DNA of 64,000 nucleotides from the NCBI RefSeq assembly GCF_003590775.1, contig NZ_QYUM01000003.1:64501-128500 (forward strand). Direction: 5' to 3'. The notes under the pieces were generated by a model that was given only the letters and a program-made list of their open reading frames with translations, was not told the origin of the DNA and searched no databases. How positions within the stretch are numbered: position 1 is the stretch's first letter; the number at the start of each line of letters is the position of its first letter. This DNA is from Sphingomonas cavernae (GTDB lineage Bacteria > Pseudomonadota > Alphaproteobacteria > Sphingomonadales > Sphingomonadaceae). The translations under genes and the position numbers were made by a program. Shown here one piece after another: positions 45,582 through 54,899 of this stretch.

Positions 45582-46064
45582 ATGAAGAAACTGATTCCGA
45601 TTCTCGGTTGCGTCGCCTTCGCGCTACCCATGACCATCCAGGCCGCCGCCCAGGCCCCGGCGCCCCGCCAAGCCCAGGCGCAGCCCCAGTCCACCCCCCA
45701 ACAGAGACTCGATCTCAACGCACTGATGAACGTCGCAATCAGGGCGTTGCAGGCGATCGACCAGAATCGCGCCGGCGAGATCTGGGACAGCTTCTCGGCC
45801 CAGGCGAAGAGCAAGGTGACGAAGAAGGACTTCGTGGCGCAGGTCAACCAGGCGCGTAGCCCGCTCGGCGCTGTCACCGAGCGCGATTGGGCCATGCTCG
45901 AGCGCCAGATCTTTCCGGCGGGTAATGCCCAGATTCCTCCGGGCCAGTATATCACGGTCCGCTTCGCTGCCCGCTTCCAGACCGGCGCGATCAAGGGCGA
46001 GCAGGTCTCGTTCCGCCTGGACGAGGACGGCGTCTGGCGCGTGACCGGATATTCGATGCATTGA
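45582..46064 (+). CDS. DUF4019-like secreted protein
   Basis: 160 residues. The signal peptide (IPILGCVAFALPMTIQAAAQ) is followed by a proline/glutamine-rich linker and a compact domain: LNALMNVAIRALQAIDQNRA, GEIWDSFSAQAKSKVTKKDF, SPLGAVTERDWAMLERQIFP and YITVRFAARFQTG, ending VWRVTGYSMH. The wording is that of DUF4019 (small alpha+beta periplasmic proteins of unknown role). GGAG precedes the ATG, and it follows the methyltransferase by 32 bases, so it is probably the last gene of the adhesin operon. Confidence 0.7.
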   Translation: MKKLIPILGCVAFALPMTIQAAAQAPAPRQAQAQPQSTPQQRLDLNALMNVAIRALQAIDQNRAGEIWDSFSAQAKSKVTKKDFVAQVNQARSPLGAVTERDWAMLERQIFPAGNAQIPPGQYITVRFAARFQTGAIKGEQVSFRLDEDGVWRVTGYSMH

Positions 46065-46764
46065 TGGGACGGCGGGCGGCCGATCGCCGCGCGCGCCCCT
46101 CTTCGGTGATCTGGAATCCACAGCGCAACGCTTTGACGGCGCCGCGGCGGAGATCGTGCGGATGCAGCAAACGAAGCAGGGGATTGGGCCGGTGAGTGCG
46201 AAGAGCAACTACGGCATTCAGGGTCGGACGCGAAAGCGTTCGACTCTGAGCGCGCTGCAACTGTTGACAAAAATCCGCGCGCTTCCTTGGGTCTGCTATT
46301 TCCGGACGAGTCACATCACGACCGCAACCGGAAAGCACGGTCGAGAAGGTTGGCGCAGATCGGTCAAGATTGACAGTTGGCCGATGTCCGGAAGGGAGTG
46401 TTGCATAATCTGGTGGGCCTCCAAAAAACCCGGCCGCCCGCTTTCAAATGAGCCTCGCACCGAAGAGCGGCTCCCCATTCCCGACACTCGCGCGCTCTCA
46501 CGCGCGTAGCCTCAAAAGTTTTGCAGGATGGATCGTGAAGATGGCCCGACAGTCAATCGGCGTTTGGAAAGCCCGGTGCATGAATTGGCACTCGATGCCG
46601 TCGCCGTTTTGGGGGCTCCAGATGCGCGGATGTCCATCTTGGCCGTGGACATGCCCACGAGACCGCATACGTTGACTCACACTCCGATTTGGTGATTGCG
46701 GGGACATTTGCGCCGACCTGGCAGCCGAGTACACTCGCCCACGCCTTGGCCTGCAACCCAACGT
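46065..46764. other. 700 bases without a recognisable gene
   Basis: Several frames are open but none resembles a known family or has a convincing ribosome site. Probably decayed DNA. Confidence 0.5.
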
Positions 46765-47270
46765 TTAGTTCTGTTGTGAGCCGGCTTCAGTTATTAGGCT
46801 GAATCGGGAAGACTTGCTTGCCTGGTCCTGGCGCTCGCACTCGACAAATTTTTTCATCCGCTGCTCGAGTAGGGCAAGTGGCACCGAGCCGAGGCCGAGG
46901 ATCACGTCGTGAAAGCGGCGTTGGTCCAATGCGCTGTCGAGCGTCTGTTCGGCTTCGTTTCTGAACCGCCTGATGGTCATTTCCCCAAGCTCGTGGGCGA
47001 CCGCCTGACCGGGCCAGCTTATATAGCGGTCGATCTCGGTTTCGACCTCATGACGTGAAGGCGCGGTGATCGGCGAGATAGGTAATCGCTTTTCCGCGCG
47101 ACCGGCCGTAGCGGTGGATCCCGGTATCGATCACCACACGCGCTGCACGCCACATTTCGTAGCTGAGACGGCCGAAGCGTTCATAGGGTGTCCGGTAGAT
47201 GCCCATGTCTTCGCCGAGCCGCTCGGTGTAAAGGCCTCACCCTTCGCCATAACCCGAAAAATAGGTGTTG
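46765..47270 (-). pseudogene. DUF885-family protein, C-terminal fragment with frameshifts
   Basis: The minus strand reads GIYRTPYERFGRLSYEMWRA (partly reconstructed), ARVVIDTGIHRYGRSRGKAI, RYISWPGQAVAHELGEMTIR and FHDVILGLGSVPLALLEQRM. This is the conserved end of DUF885, a family of peptidase-like secreted proteins. At least two frame changes occur and the N-terminal two thirds are missing. Confidence 0.65.
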
Positions 47271-47504
47271 CGGCGAAGGGCCGGCTTGGTCCATTTGCTC
47301 TTCGGCCAGCGCTGTCTGGCGGCTCCTCGTTACCATTGTTTACGCATTCCATTTCACCGAGAACTTTACGTGCGCCAAGGGTGGCTCGGGGACGATCTGA
47401 GGAAAGTCGTCAACAAGATCCAGCTATATTTTAGCTGATATTGGGCTGCCTATGAGGCTATTTCACGGTATCGGGCTTGCTTGTTGTGTGAGGTGTATGC
47501 CGCG

Positions 47505-47898
47505 TTCCTCAGACCGCAGCATTCGAATAGCAGCAGCGCCGATCGACGACGATTGAGGACGCCTCCTCCTCGTCCGAAAGATCGGGACGCCATGTTTCAT
47601 GCAAGCCGGGGGCAAGATCGAAGAAACTGACGACGCGCTTGCTGCGCTGAGGTGGGAGCTGCCGGAAGAAATTGGCCTGGAACTGAATGAAGGCGCTGCC
47701 CGGTACCTGGGCCGCTTTTCGGCGTCGGCTGCCAACGAAGCCGGTTGCATCGTGGATGCCGAGATACTTCATGTTCGCGTCTTTCATACGCAAACGACGA
47801 ACTGCGAGATCGAGGGCGCTGTGGGTGAACCATGGAGCGGCCGAGACGCGCTTACACGCGATCACAATTTGCCACTGTCTCGTGCCCTCGGAGCGTAA
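47505..47898 (+). pseudogene. NUDIX hydrolase with an early nonsense codon
   Basis: IRIAAAPIDDD, TGA, then GRLLLVRKIGTPCFMQAGGK, IEETDDALAALRWELPEEIG and LELNEGAARYLGRFSASAAN. The Nudix box (G-K-IE, -RxEL-EEIGL-) is present with its Glu residues. The stop sits at a beta-strand turn just before the box. A downstream ATG (47599) could restart a protein lacking the first strand. Confidence 0.6.
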
Positions 47899-48008
47899 CC
47901 GGCCGCGTCCCGCCACGAAAAAGCGCGAGCCTCGTACGTCCGCCCGGGCAGCCATGGCCCGAAACCGCGAGGGCGCCGATGTCGATCGCCTGCTGGTTGC
48001 GGGAAGTT

Positions 48009-48042
48009 GAGTCCCGGGCCGGTCATGACCGACCCGGGACTC
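48009..48042. repeat. 34-bp palindrome, REP-like
   Basis: GAGTCCCGGG and CCCGGGACTC flank the smaller palindrome CGGTCATGACCG. It lies 14 bp from the stop of the Tad2-like gene (minus strand) and may end its transcript. Such CCCGGG palindromes are common between genes of alphaproteobacteria. Confidence 0.6.
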
Positions 48043-48055
48043 AAGCCCGGGTTCG

Positions 48056-48391
48056 TCAGTTTCGGGCCCTCGCCGCAAAATTTACCGAAGATTGGCTCGA
48101 TATGGCATGCTGCATGCCAAAGATCGGCTTTTCACGATCCGCCACCTCAACCAGCACCCAGTCCTCGGCGGTCCAGTCCGAGCCAAGACAGGGATAGCCC
48201 CATTCGCGATAATATTCACCATGGTCGACCCGCATCACCGGGACGCGACGCCCGTCGATCTCCGTCATCCGAACATGCATCATGCGATCCATCCAGGAGG
48301 CGCGCCGGACAATCTTGCCCTGGAACAGCGCCTGCACAGCTTGTCTGAAATTCATCCTCTGGGTCCCACAATGCCGGGTCTTCATCGCCAT
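48056..48391 (-). CDS. DUF2829 / Tad2-like protein (Thoeris anti-defence 2 family)
   Basis: 111 residues. The domain reads MNFRQAVQALFQGKIVRRAS, W, MMHVRMTEIDGRRVPVMRVD and WGYPCLGSDWTAEDWVLVEV, matching the ALxxGKxVxRxxW ... AEDWxxVE pattern of DUF2829. Phage Tad2 of this family sequesters the signal molecule of Thoeris defence. The start at 48391 (MAMKTRHCG) has GAGGGA upstream; an ATG at 48355 begins exactly at the domain but lacks spacing for a ribosome site. It is alone here, with no phage structural genes around, so it is probably a prophage or island leftover. Whether it still binds a nucleotide signal is unknown. Confidence 0.65.
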   Translation of the reverse strand: MAMKTRHCGTQRMNFRQAVQALFQGKIVRRASWMDRMMHVRMTEIDGRRVPVMRVDHGEYYREWGYPCLGSDWTAEDWVLVEVADREKPIFGMQHAISSQSSVNFAARARN

Positions 48392-48799
48392 TTCCGATCC
48401 CTCGCGATGCACGGTTCCGGCAGATGTCGGACTTTTTCAACAGTCCATCGTCGTGCTTTGCAATCTCTTACAATGCAGAAACCGGCCCGTTTTCCGGAAT
48501 GTCTTGCGCTAGCCAAGGAAGGGACGGCATATTCGCGCTTGCGCAACCAGGACGAACCGGCTGGCCAGCAGCGCGGCTTAGGAAGCCGGTTGCGCCTCTG
48601 GAGGTAACTCTGCGCAGCCTCCTCGCATGTGTGCACGGCTCACCAGTGTCGGCCGGCTTCGGGCGTCGACGGAACGATCCGCCGCACCGGGCTGTCTCTG
48701 GTATAGGCTTGGCAGGCGGTCTGCTTGCCGTTCGCGGCGGAAACGATGGAGTATGTTTTATGCTTGGATCGCGGGCGCAGCCCCGACATCAGGTGGTCA
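48392..48799. other. No recognisable gene
   Basis: About 400 bases between the divergent Tad2-like and kinase genes, holding their promoters; no conserved element noted. Confidence 0.5.
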
Positions 48800-51145
48800 A
48801 TGTCCCAGGATGAGCCTGGTCTGTCGTCGTCCGATCTTCGACCACTAAGACGGCAAGCCGCATCGCAATGGTTGTTGTTGATGCTGTTGTCGGTGGTTGC
48901 CGCAAGCGGTCTGGTAATGACGCGGGGCCTCGAACGACTGGACAACGTCGCCTATGATGCGATGCTCAGGCTCTCATCCCAGAAGGCCAGCGGCGATATC
49001 GTCCTCGTCGCGATCGATGATCGAAGCCTCGCAGATCTCGGCCCATGGCCCTGGCCGCGAGATACCCATGCCCGGCTGCTTGAGCAGCTGGGTCGTGCGC
49101 GCCCCCGCGCCATACTCTATGATGTCCTCTTTCTCGAACCTTCTCCAGACGCGGCCGGGGATGAGCGCCTGTCACGTGCCGTTGGGGAGGGGCCGGTCTT
49201 CCTTCCGCTGTCTGTCCAGGCGCCGGGCCTCAACGGAGCGCCTGTCGACATCTCGCGCCCGGTCCCCGCGATCGGTGGCACGGCTGCCGGATTGGGCCAG
49301 GTGACTGTCAGGCCGGACGATGACGGCGTGCTGCGCCGCGTGCCTCTTGCCCTACGTTTTCCCGATCTCTGTCTGCCGCATCTCGCGGTGGCCCTGACGT
49401 CGTTCCTGAAAGGGGAAAAGGCCGGCTGCGCGGCACCCGATATGCCCAACCTGATTTCCTATGCGGGTCCTGCCGGCACCTATCCGGCCATTTCCTTTTC
49501 CGAGGTGATGAACGGGAACGTGCCTGACGAGATCGTGAGGAACCGGATCATGCTCGTCGGGGCGACTGCAGCGGGCGTGGGCGACTATCACGCAACCCCC
49601 ATGCGGGGCCGCGAGGACCTTATGTCCGGTATCGAGATACAGGCCAATATAGTTGATGCCTTGTTGGGCAGAGGCTTTCATCAGGAGGCGGGCAAGGGCA
49701 CGACGCTGGTTTTCAACCTTGCTCCATTGCTCGCTCTTTGGCTCGGCTTCTGGTTCATCACGCCGCGGCAGGGCCTTCTACTCGCGCCGATGCTCGCGGT
49801 GATGATGATCGCGCTCGCGACCGGGCTTCTCGCCTGGGGCGGTTATTGGATGCCCCCCATGGCCGGCGTTGTCACCATCGCGCTCTTCACGCCGGTGTGG
49901 AGCTGGCGCCGGTTGTCGGCTGCGAGCAGCTACTTCATCGGCCAGCTGACCCGGCTCGAAGAGGAGCCGGGCGTATTCAGCCGCGCCGGTGGTGCCAAGC
50001 GCCGCATCATCCCTGCCGACCGGCTCGAGCAACAGATGGAGCTCCTCCAGGATGCCATTGGCCAAGTCCGAGAGCTGAAGAACTTCATCGATGTGTCGCA
50101 GGCCAGCCTTCCGGATGCGACCCTGGTCACCGACACCAGTTGGACTATCCTGCGCGCCAATTCCCGCGCCCACGACCTTTGGCGGCGCTACATGGGAAGT
50201 GAGGCTACGGGAATGATGACCGCATATCTCAACAGGATCCGGCCGTGGATTGTCGATGGGCAGGAAGGCTTTACGCGTTTTGTCGGTGAAATGGAGTCGG
50301 CGGTCGTTGAGGAGCGCGAGTGCGAGATCGGCCTCGACGACGGGCGCGCATATCTGCTGCGAGTCAAATCCGTCGACACCCGCTTCGGGCCGGTCAAGTA
50401 CGTCATCTTTCGCCTGGCCGACATAACCGAGCTGCGCAGTGCAACGCGCCAGCGGGACATGATGCTTCAATTCCTGACGCACGACATGCGCTCGCCTCAG
50501 GTGTCGATCCTCGCGCTCCTCTCGGGCGAGGGAGCAAAGGAGGTTCCCGAACCCTATGCGCGACGCATCGGCGCCTGCGCACGGCAGACGCTGGACCTGG
50601 CCGAGCAGTTCGTCCAGCTGGCGCGCGCCGAGGCTGCCGAATATGACCTGCAACCAGTCGAGCTTGGCGACCTTGCGATCGATGCGGCCGATCAGCTCTG
50701 GCCACAGGTCAAGGCGGCCGGAGTATCGATCGACGTGGAGCGGGACGAGGACACCCTCCTTGTTCGCGGCGATGCGTCGCTGCTTGTGCGCGCCATCACC
50801 AACCTGGCAGGCAATGCGATCAAGTATAACCGGCGCGGCGGATGGGTACGGATTCGCGTCGGCTCACCCGACCCCACCACGCTGACATGCGCGGTCGAGG
50901 ACAATGGGCGCGGCATGCAGCCCGAACAGATCGAGGAGCTGTTCAAGCCGTTCCGGCGCTTCGAGGAATCGGCCGCGCCGGCTGACGATATCGGGGTTGG
51001 GCTGGGTCTGGTGTTCGTGCGGACCGTCGTTGCCCGTCACGGCGGTCGGATCGAATGCCATAGTACGCCGGAAAATGGCACCTGCTTTACTCTGACGCTG
51101 CCGCGACTCGACCTGTCGCTGACTTCGCTCGACGAGGCAGTTTGA
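48800..51145 (+). CDS. CHASE2-domain sensor histidine kinase
   Basis: 781 residues. One N-terminal membrane helix (ASQWLLLMLLSVVAASGLVM) is followed by a periplasmic CHASE2 domain (IVLVAIDDRSLADLGPWPWP, YDVLFLEPSPDAAGDERLSR, MLVGATAAGVGDYHATPM). Three further helices follow (LVFNLAPLLALWLGFWFITP, LLLAPMLAVMMIALATGLLA, YWMPPMAGVVTIALFTPVWS). Then come a PAS domain and the kinase core with the H-box FLTHDMRSP (His about 561), N-box NLAGNAIKYN, and G-boxes DNGRGM and GVGLGLVFV. The ATG at 48800 follows AGGTGG. It is 63 bases before the response regulator at 51209, its evident partner. The signal sensed is unknown. Confidence 0.93.
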   Translation: MSQDEPGLSSSDLRPLRRQAASQWLLLMLLSVVAASGLVMTRGLERLDNVAYDAMLRLSSQKASGDIVLVAIDDRSLADLGPWPWPRDTHARLLEQLGRARPRAILYDVLFLEPSPDAAGDERLSRAVGEGPVFLPLSVQAPGLNGAPVDISRPVPAIGGTAAGLGQVTVRPDDDGVLRRVPLALRFPDLCLPHLAVALTSFLKGEKAGCAAPDMPNLISYAGPAGTYPAISFSEVMNGNVPDEIVRNRIMLVGATAAGVGDYHATPMRGREDLMSGIEIQANIVDALLGRGFHQEAGKGTTLVFNLAPLLALWLGFWFITPRQGLLLAPMLAVMMIALATGLLAWGGYWMPPMAGVVTIALFTPVWSWRRLSAASSYFIGQLTRLEEEPGVFSRAGGAKRRIIPADRLEQQMELLQDAIGQVRELKNFIDVSQASLPDATLVTDTSWTILRANSRAHDLWRRYMGSEATGMMTAYLNRIRPWIVDGQEGFTRFVGEMESAVVEERECEIGLDDGRAYLLRVKSVDTRFGPVKYVIFRLADITELRSATRQRDMMLQFLTHDMRSPQVSILALLSGEGAKEVPEPYARRIGACARQTLDLAEQFVQLARAEAAEYDLQPVELGDLAIDAADQLWPQVKAAGVSIDVERDEDTLLVRGDASLLVRAITNLAGNAIKYNRRGGWVRIRVGSPDPTTLTCAVEDNGRGMQPEQIEELFKPFRRFEESAAPADDIGVGLGLVFVRTVVARHGGRIECHSTPENGTCFTLTLPRLDLSLTSLDEAV

Positions 51146-51208
51146 GCGAGCTGGCGCCGGCTAAGTTGGGCTAGGCTCGATGTTGCAGAAATTTGGGACG
51201 TTGGTCGT

Positions 51209-51892
51209 ATGAAGCTGGCTGTGGTGGATGATAATGCCGACGACGCCGCCTATGTCGGCGAGATGTTGCGAAGCGCCGACCATCATGTCGAAACCTTTGT
51301 CTCGGTCGAGGAATTCAGGCGGCGGGTGCGACGCCACACGTTCGACCTGGCTATTTTCGACTGGAACATGCCGGAGATGAGCGGGCTGGAACTGGTTGCA
51401 TGGCTCCGCGAGACAGGGGCGCCCACGCTTCCCGTGATCATGGCAACCGCAAGGTTTCAGACCCAGGATATCGCGACCGCGCTCGAGGCAGGCGCCGACG
51501 ACTATATGACCAAGCCCCTTGAGCGGGAGCTCCTGCTTGCCCGCATCAAGGCGGTCGCCGGACGCACGATCGCCCGGTTGGAAAATGAGACCATCACGCT
51601 CAATGAGGTGATGCTCCAGGGGGCGTCGGGGCAGGCATGGCTGTCCGGAGACGAAGTGTCGCTCACAGCCAAGGAATTTCAGCTTGCCGCGATGCTGCTG
51701 ACAAACCTGGGAAGGCCGTTGTCGCGCACCTACCTTCTTGAGACGACCTGGGGCAAGAGCCCGAACGTCTTCACTCGCACGCTCGATGCGCATATTTCTA
51801 AGGTCCGTACCAAGCTCGATCTTAGACCCCAGCGCGGCTTCGCGCTGACGACGATCAATGGTTTCGGCTATCGATTGGAGCTCGTTGAATAG
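51209..51892 (+). CDS. OmpR/PhoB-type response regulator, partner of the CHASE2 kinase
   Basis: 227 residues. The receiver has DDN (7-9), the phosphoacceptor Asp51 in [21 protein letters not shown] and the Lys of YMTKPL. The winged-helix domain reads [53 protein letters not shown] and FGYRLE. Full length with its natural C-terminus, unlike the paralogue at 8058. Co-directional with the kinase. Candidate targets nearby are the adhesin operon and the EAL and FecR genes; none is shown by the sequence. Confidence 0.93.
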   Translation: MKLAVVDDNADDAAYVGEMLRSADHHVETFVSVEEFRRRVRRHTFDLAIFDWNMPEMSGLELVAWLRETGAPTLPVIMATARFQTQDIATALEAGADDYMTKPLERELLLARIKAVAGRTIARLENETITLNEVMLQGASGQAWLSGDEVSLTAKEFQLAAMLLTNLGRPLSRTYLLETTWGKSPNVFTRTLDAHISKVRTKLDLRPQRGFALTTINGFGYRLELVE

Positions 51893-51912
51893 CCTCGCTC
51901 TCGGCAGTCCCG

Positions 51913-53019
51913 TTACACGATCACCTCCATCGGCATCGGATACCCCCAATGCCGCCCCTGGCCGATCTCGATACCAAGCGAGAGGCATGTCTCAAGGTCG
52001 CATTCTGACCCAATGCCCTCGGCCGTGCAGGCCAGACCCGCTCTCTTGATAGCCGCAATGTCCTGGAGATGGACAATTCTGCTGAAGGCCTTGCCTTCGG
52101 CTCTCCGAAGCTCGATCGAATCGAATCGCGCCTCCTCGATACCGGCGCGTCGCAGCCATTCGATCGCGATCGCTGCACTGTCACCGATGACCACGCCCGT
52201 GCGAATTCCGGCACGCCGCAAGGGCTTCAGCGCATCAAGGCATATCCTGGCGTTCTCAAGGGACGAGGGCAGATTGACGTCGACGCGTATCGCGCCGATG
52301 GGAGCGCCAGCGGCCAGCGTCTGCGAATCGATGGTCGACGGCAGTCTTGTGTGCAGAAGCGCTGATGCGGGCAGCCGCACGCCTATGGGGGCCGCCCTGC
52401 CTGCGACGTGCAGCTGCCTCCACAGCGTCAGCGCCATGTCGATGAGGAATGTGCAGTACTCGTCCTCGAGATGGCTTCGCTCGACCGCCCGGAGTATCGC
52501 GTTGTGGGGGACGCCGCGGCAGACGTGAAGCGACGGCACGGCGTCATAGCCGACGATCCGGGCGCTGTTGAGCGACGAGCGGAGTTCGAAATTGACTGCC
52601 AGATTATCGGCGAACTCGAACCCAAGGGCAATGAAATCGAGCAGGCCGTCAGCGAAGTCCCGGGAATCGGGGGCGCTTGTCTGGCTGCATTCAAGCCATG
52701 AGCGCACGGCGGCCGCATCCAGCGGCCAATCGAGGGCCCCGCAATTGCCAATGTTCTTGGCGCCGCGGCGGCCCGTCGATGCAAGCGCCACGTCCGCAAG
52801 GGGGGCTCTTATATCGTCGGGAAGCGCGAGGGGATCGATCGCCGGATCCAGGATCGCTGCATGGGGACGAAAGGCGCGCACCAGCCCGGTGTGATGCAGG
52901 TTCCGAACGACGAGCGTCACTATGCCTGCCGAGAGCAGCTCGTTCTGAAAGGCCCGGCCCAGTTCCAAGGTGGGGCTTACTACCAACAATCTCGTGTTTT
53001 TGATCACCGCCAAGATCAC
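51913..53019 (-). CDS. Degenerate EAL-domain protein with N-terminal receiver-like domain
   Basis: About 368 residues. The first ~120 (KNTRLLVVSPTLELGRAFQN, VRAFRPHAAILDP) look like a receiver without clear acidic residues. The rest has EAL topology: FELRSSLNSARIVGYDAVPS where active enzymes have an ExVxR and EALxR strand, then PIGVRLPASALLHTRLP, IRVDVNLPSSLENARICLDA and the closing GIEIGQGRHWGYPMP, equivalent to the GxxxGQGYxxxxP end. The catalytic EAL and metal-binding residues are mostly replaced, so it is probably a c-di-GMP-binding or protein-binding regulator rather than a phosphodiesterase. GTG starts at 53019 or 53007 are both possible. Convergent with the regulator at 51209. Confidence 0.75.
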   Translation of the reverse strand: MILAVIKNTRLLVVSPTLELGRAFQNELLSAGIVTLVVRNLHHTGLVRAFRPHAAILDPAIDPLALPDDIRAPLADVALASTGRRGAKNIGNCGALDWPLDAAAVRSWLECSQTSAPDSRDFADGLLDFIALGFEFADNLAVNFELRSSLNSARIVGYDAVPSLHVCRGVPHNAILRAVERSHLEDEYCTFLIDMALTLWRQLHVAGRAAPIGVRLPASALLHTRLPSTIDSQTLAAGAPIGAIRVDVNLPSSLENARICLDALKPLRRAGIRTGVVIGDSAAIAIEWLRRAGIEEARFDSIELRRAEGKAFSRIVHLQDIAAIKRAGLACTAEGIGSECDLETCLSLGIEIGQGRHWGYPMPMEVIV

Positions 53020-53605
53020 ATCCGGACATTGATGATCAAAAACGATATCAGCGTGTAAAATGACGTATAGATAGTAAATTAAATGGAATGTAAAAAATTG
53101 AAATATCCCGCGTATTTTCGGATGTTTCAAATGTCACATATTGTAAATTACTATAGAGAACAATTGTAATATATATAGAAAATGGTCAATTCGTCTCATT
53201 AAATCGTTGCAAGGAATCATATAATCGTAAAGCGGGTTTCTGCGAATTCTGTGCGAACGGCTTTTCCCCTGGCACGAGGTGCCGATCTCCCGGCACACAA
53301 CGCCAGCCGTCGCGGATCGAAGTTAAGTTCCGACGGGGGCTCGCAGCATCCCCGCAGGGCGAACATGTGAACGTAATCTTCACACTGGGGGACGTCAGCC
53401 AGCCGTGCACTGGGCAAGCAGATTCCCTTCCGATTGGACGAGGACGGAAACAGGAGGCTCGCAGGCCATGCCGTACAATAGCCGTCGGGGCCCCGCGCAC
53501 CCGCGCCTTCTGGACGCGCGTGTGTCATGATACGCCTTGCCCTGAAAGCTACTCCGCGAGCGGTGCCTTCGCGTGGGTCTCTGAAGTCTTGCTCTGCCGT
53601 CTCCG
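53020..53605. other. AT-rich promoter region and non-coding DNA
   Basis: 53,030-53,230 is strongly AT-rich and carries the EAL gene's promoter. The rest has only short frames with no family resemblance. Confidence 0.5.
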
Positions 53606-53866
53606 GTGGGGAGATGGACCGGAAAAGGCAACGCGCACGTGGCGCACGCAGTGCTGCATGCGCGGCTCACGGTGGATGATGCCTGCTGTCTCTATCGATT
53701 GAGCGAGGTCGAGCTCGGTATCTGGTGTCGCGCGTATTCCGATGTTGGCGTAGCCGCGCTGCGAACCACCAAGGCACAATGTTTCGACAGCATTGGTCAA
53801 TGCGCGCCGACCGCGGCGAATGATTCTGCGAAACAAGGCGGGAGGTCCGCGAGTTTCAAATTGTAA
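53606..53866 (+). CDS. DUF1153 (SciP-like) small DNA-binding protein
   Basis: 86 residues. GRWTGKGNAHVAHAVLHARL, TVDDACCLYRLSEVELGIWC and RAYSDVGVAALRTTKAQ follow the pattern of DUF1153 (RW--RRKA-VV-AV--G--S--EAC--Y-L---E---W---). SciP, of this family, inhibits the cell-cycle regulator CtrA in Caulobacter. The motif LPSP before GRW is also family-like, but the upstream frame closes at a TGA, leaving GTG at 53606 as the start. The basic residues of the first helix are partly replaced, so this is a divergent paralogue, perhaps truncated. Confidence 0.5.
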   Translation: MGRWTGKGNAHVAHAVLHARLTVDDACCLYRLSEVELGIWCRAYSDVGVAALRTTKAQCFDSIGQCAPTAANDSAKQGGRSASFKL

Positions 53867-53969
53867 AAAATGGTTGTGAGCACGGATTGGCAATTTATCG
53901 GCACTGCGGCTTGGCCTATCACGCTGGTGTCTCAGCTCCTTCCCGGAGAAGACGACCCGAAACAACCTT

Positions 53970-54034
53970 GACGAGGCCTTGGATGACCACGGCCCCTCCC
54001 CCCAACACGGTAGTGGCCGGGCCTCGTCTTTTTT
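53970..54034 (+). terminator. Large hairpin followed by six Ts
   Basis: GACGAGGCC pairs with GGCCTCGTC at the base, with a second stem (GACCAC/GTGG) inside, followed by TTTTTT. It ends a plus-strand transcript, either from the DUF1153 gene or an unrecognised small RNA just upstream. Confidence 0.6.
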
Positions 54035-54151
54035 CGGCTGTGCTCATCTGCGGAACCGGCGGGCAACGATGCATTGATGCGCATCCCGAACCGGGGACTG
54101 GATTAGCCAGCTGTAGCTAATCCGGATAAGCTTTCAGGACGAGGTGACGTC

Positions 54152-54688
54152 ATGCGCGCGACGACGATGATGCTGATCGCTGCAGCAGGGTTGAGCGGGG
54201 CGTGCAGCCACGCACCTGAAATCCTGATCACCGGCACGGGTGCGCCGTTGAAGCCTGCGAGCACCTATCGTGTCGTGGCTGCCGAAGGCGCAACGCTAGG
54301 ATTGCCAATGGAAGTCAGCGACCGATTGACCACGCAGCTCGCAGCCATCGGGCATTCTCCTGCCACGCAGGGAAAGGCGGATCTTCTGCTCGTTCCAAGT
54401 CTCGACCGCCGTCCAGCGAAGCTCGGAATGTTCGTCCGGGGCAACCTGGGTGAAGCCGGCGAGACCATGCACTGGATCGAAGCCCCGCGGACGGATGCGA
54501 AGATCGCAACCAGCTTTGCGCTCCGCTTCGTCGACCCCTTCACGGGCAGGGAATTGCGGTCCACGAGGGCGACGGCATTTCACAGGAGGCGGGATGCGGC
54601 AAAGGTGCTCCCCCAATTGATCGACGGCGCTGTCATGGAACTCAATGCCCCATCGCCTTCGCCGTACAGTGAAAAAATGCTGCCCTAG
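54152..54688 (+). CDS. Putative lipoprotein of unknown function
   Basis: 178 residues. A lipoprotein signal peptide ends in the lipobox LSGAC (Cys about 18). The body (STYRVVAAEGATLGLPMEVS, DRLTTQLAAIGHSPATQGKA, DLLLVPSLDRRPAKLGMF, FALRFVDPFTGRELRSTRAT) resembles DUF4136-type envelope lipoproteins, but I cannot assign it firmly. ACGAGGTGACGTC precedes the ATG. It stands alone between the terminator and the convergent FecR gene. Confidence 0.75.
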   Translation: MRATTMMLIAAAGLSGACSHAPEILITGTGAPLKPASTYRVVAAEGATLGLPMEVSDRLTTQLAAIGHSPATQGKADLLLVPSLDRRPAKLGMFVRGNLGEAGETMHWIEAPRTDAKIATSFALRFVDPFTGRELRSTRATAFHRRRDAAKVLPQLIDGAVMELNAPSPSPYSEKMLP

Positions 54689-54899
54689 AAGGGGAGGGCG
54701 GCCGACCACACCGCCCCAGCGGCGACAATCTATCCCAGTCGACCATTCTCGAAACGCCGGGCGCCTTGCATCCGGTCGGCACACGGGAGCGGGGCGCACG
54801 CACGGGAGTGCTGAGCACAAGCTTCCATGATTCAGCAAGCAAATGACCATAGGGTCGTCACGGCAAGGCGTCTCGCGGCGGTGTGGCTGAGGCTCCGGT

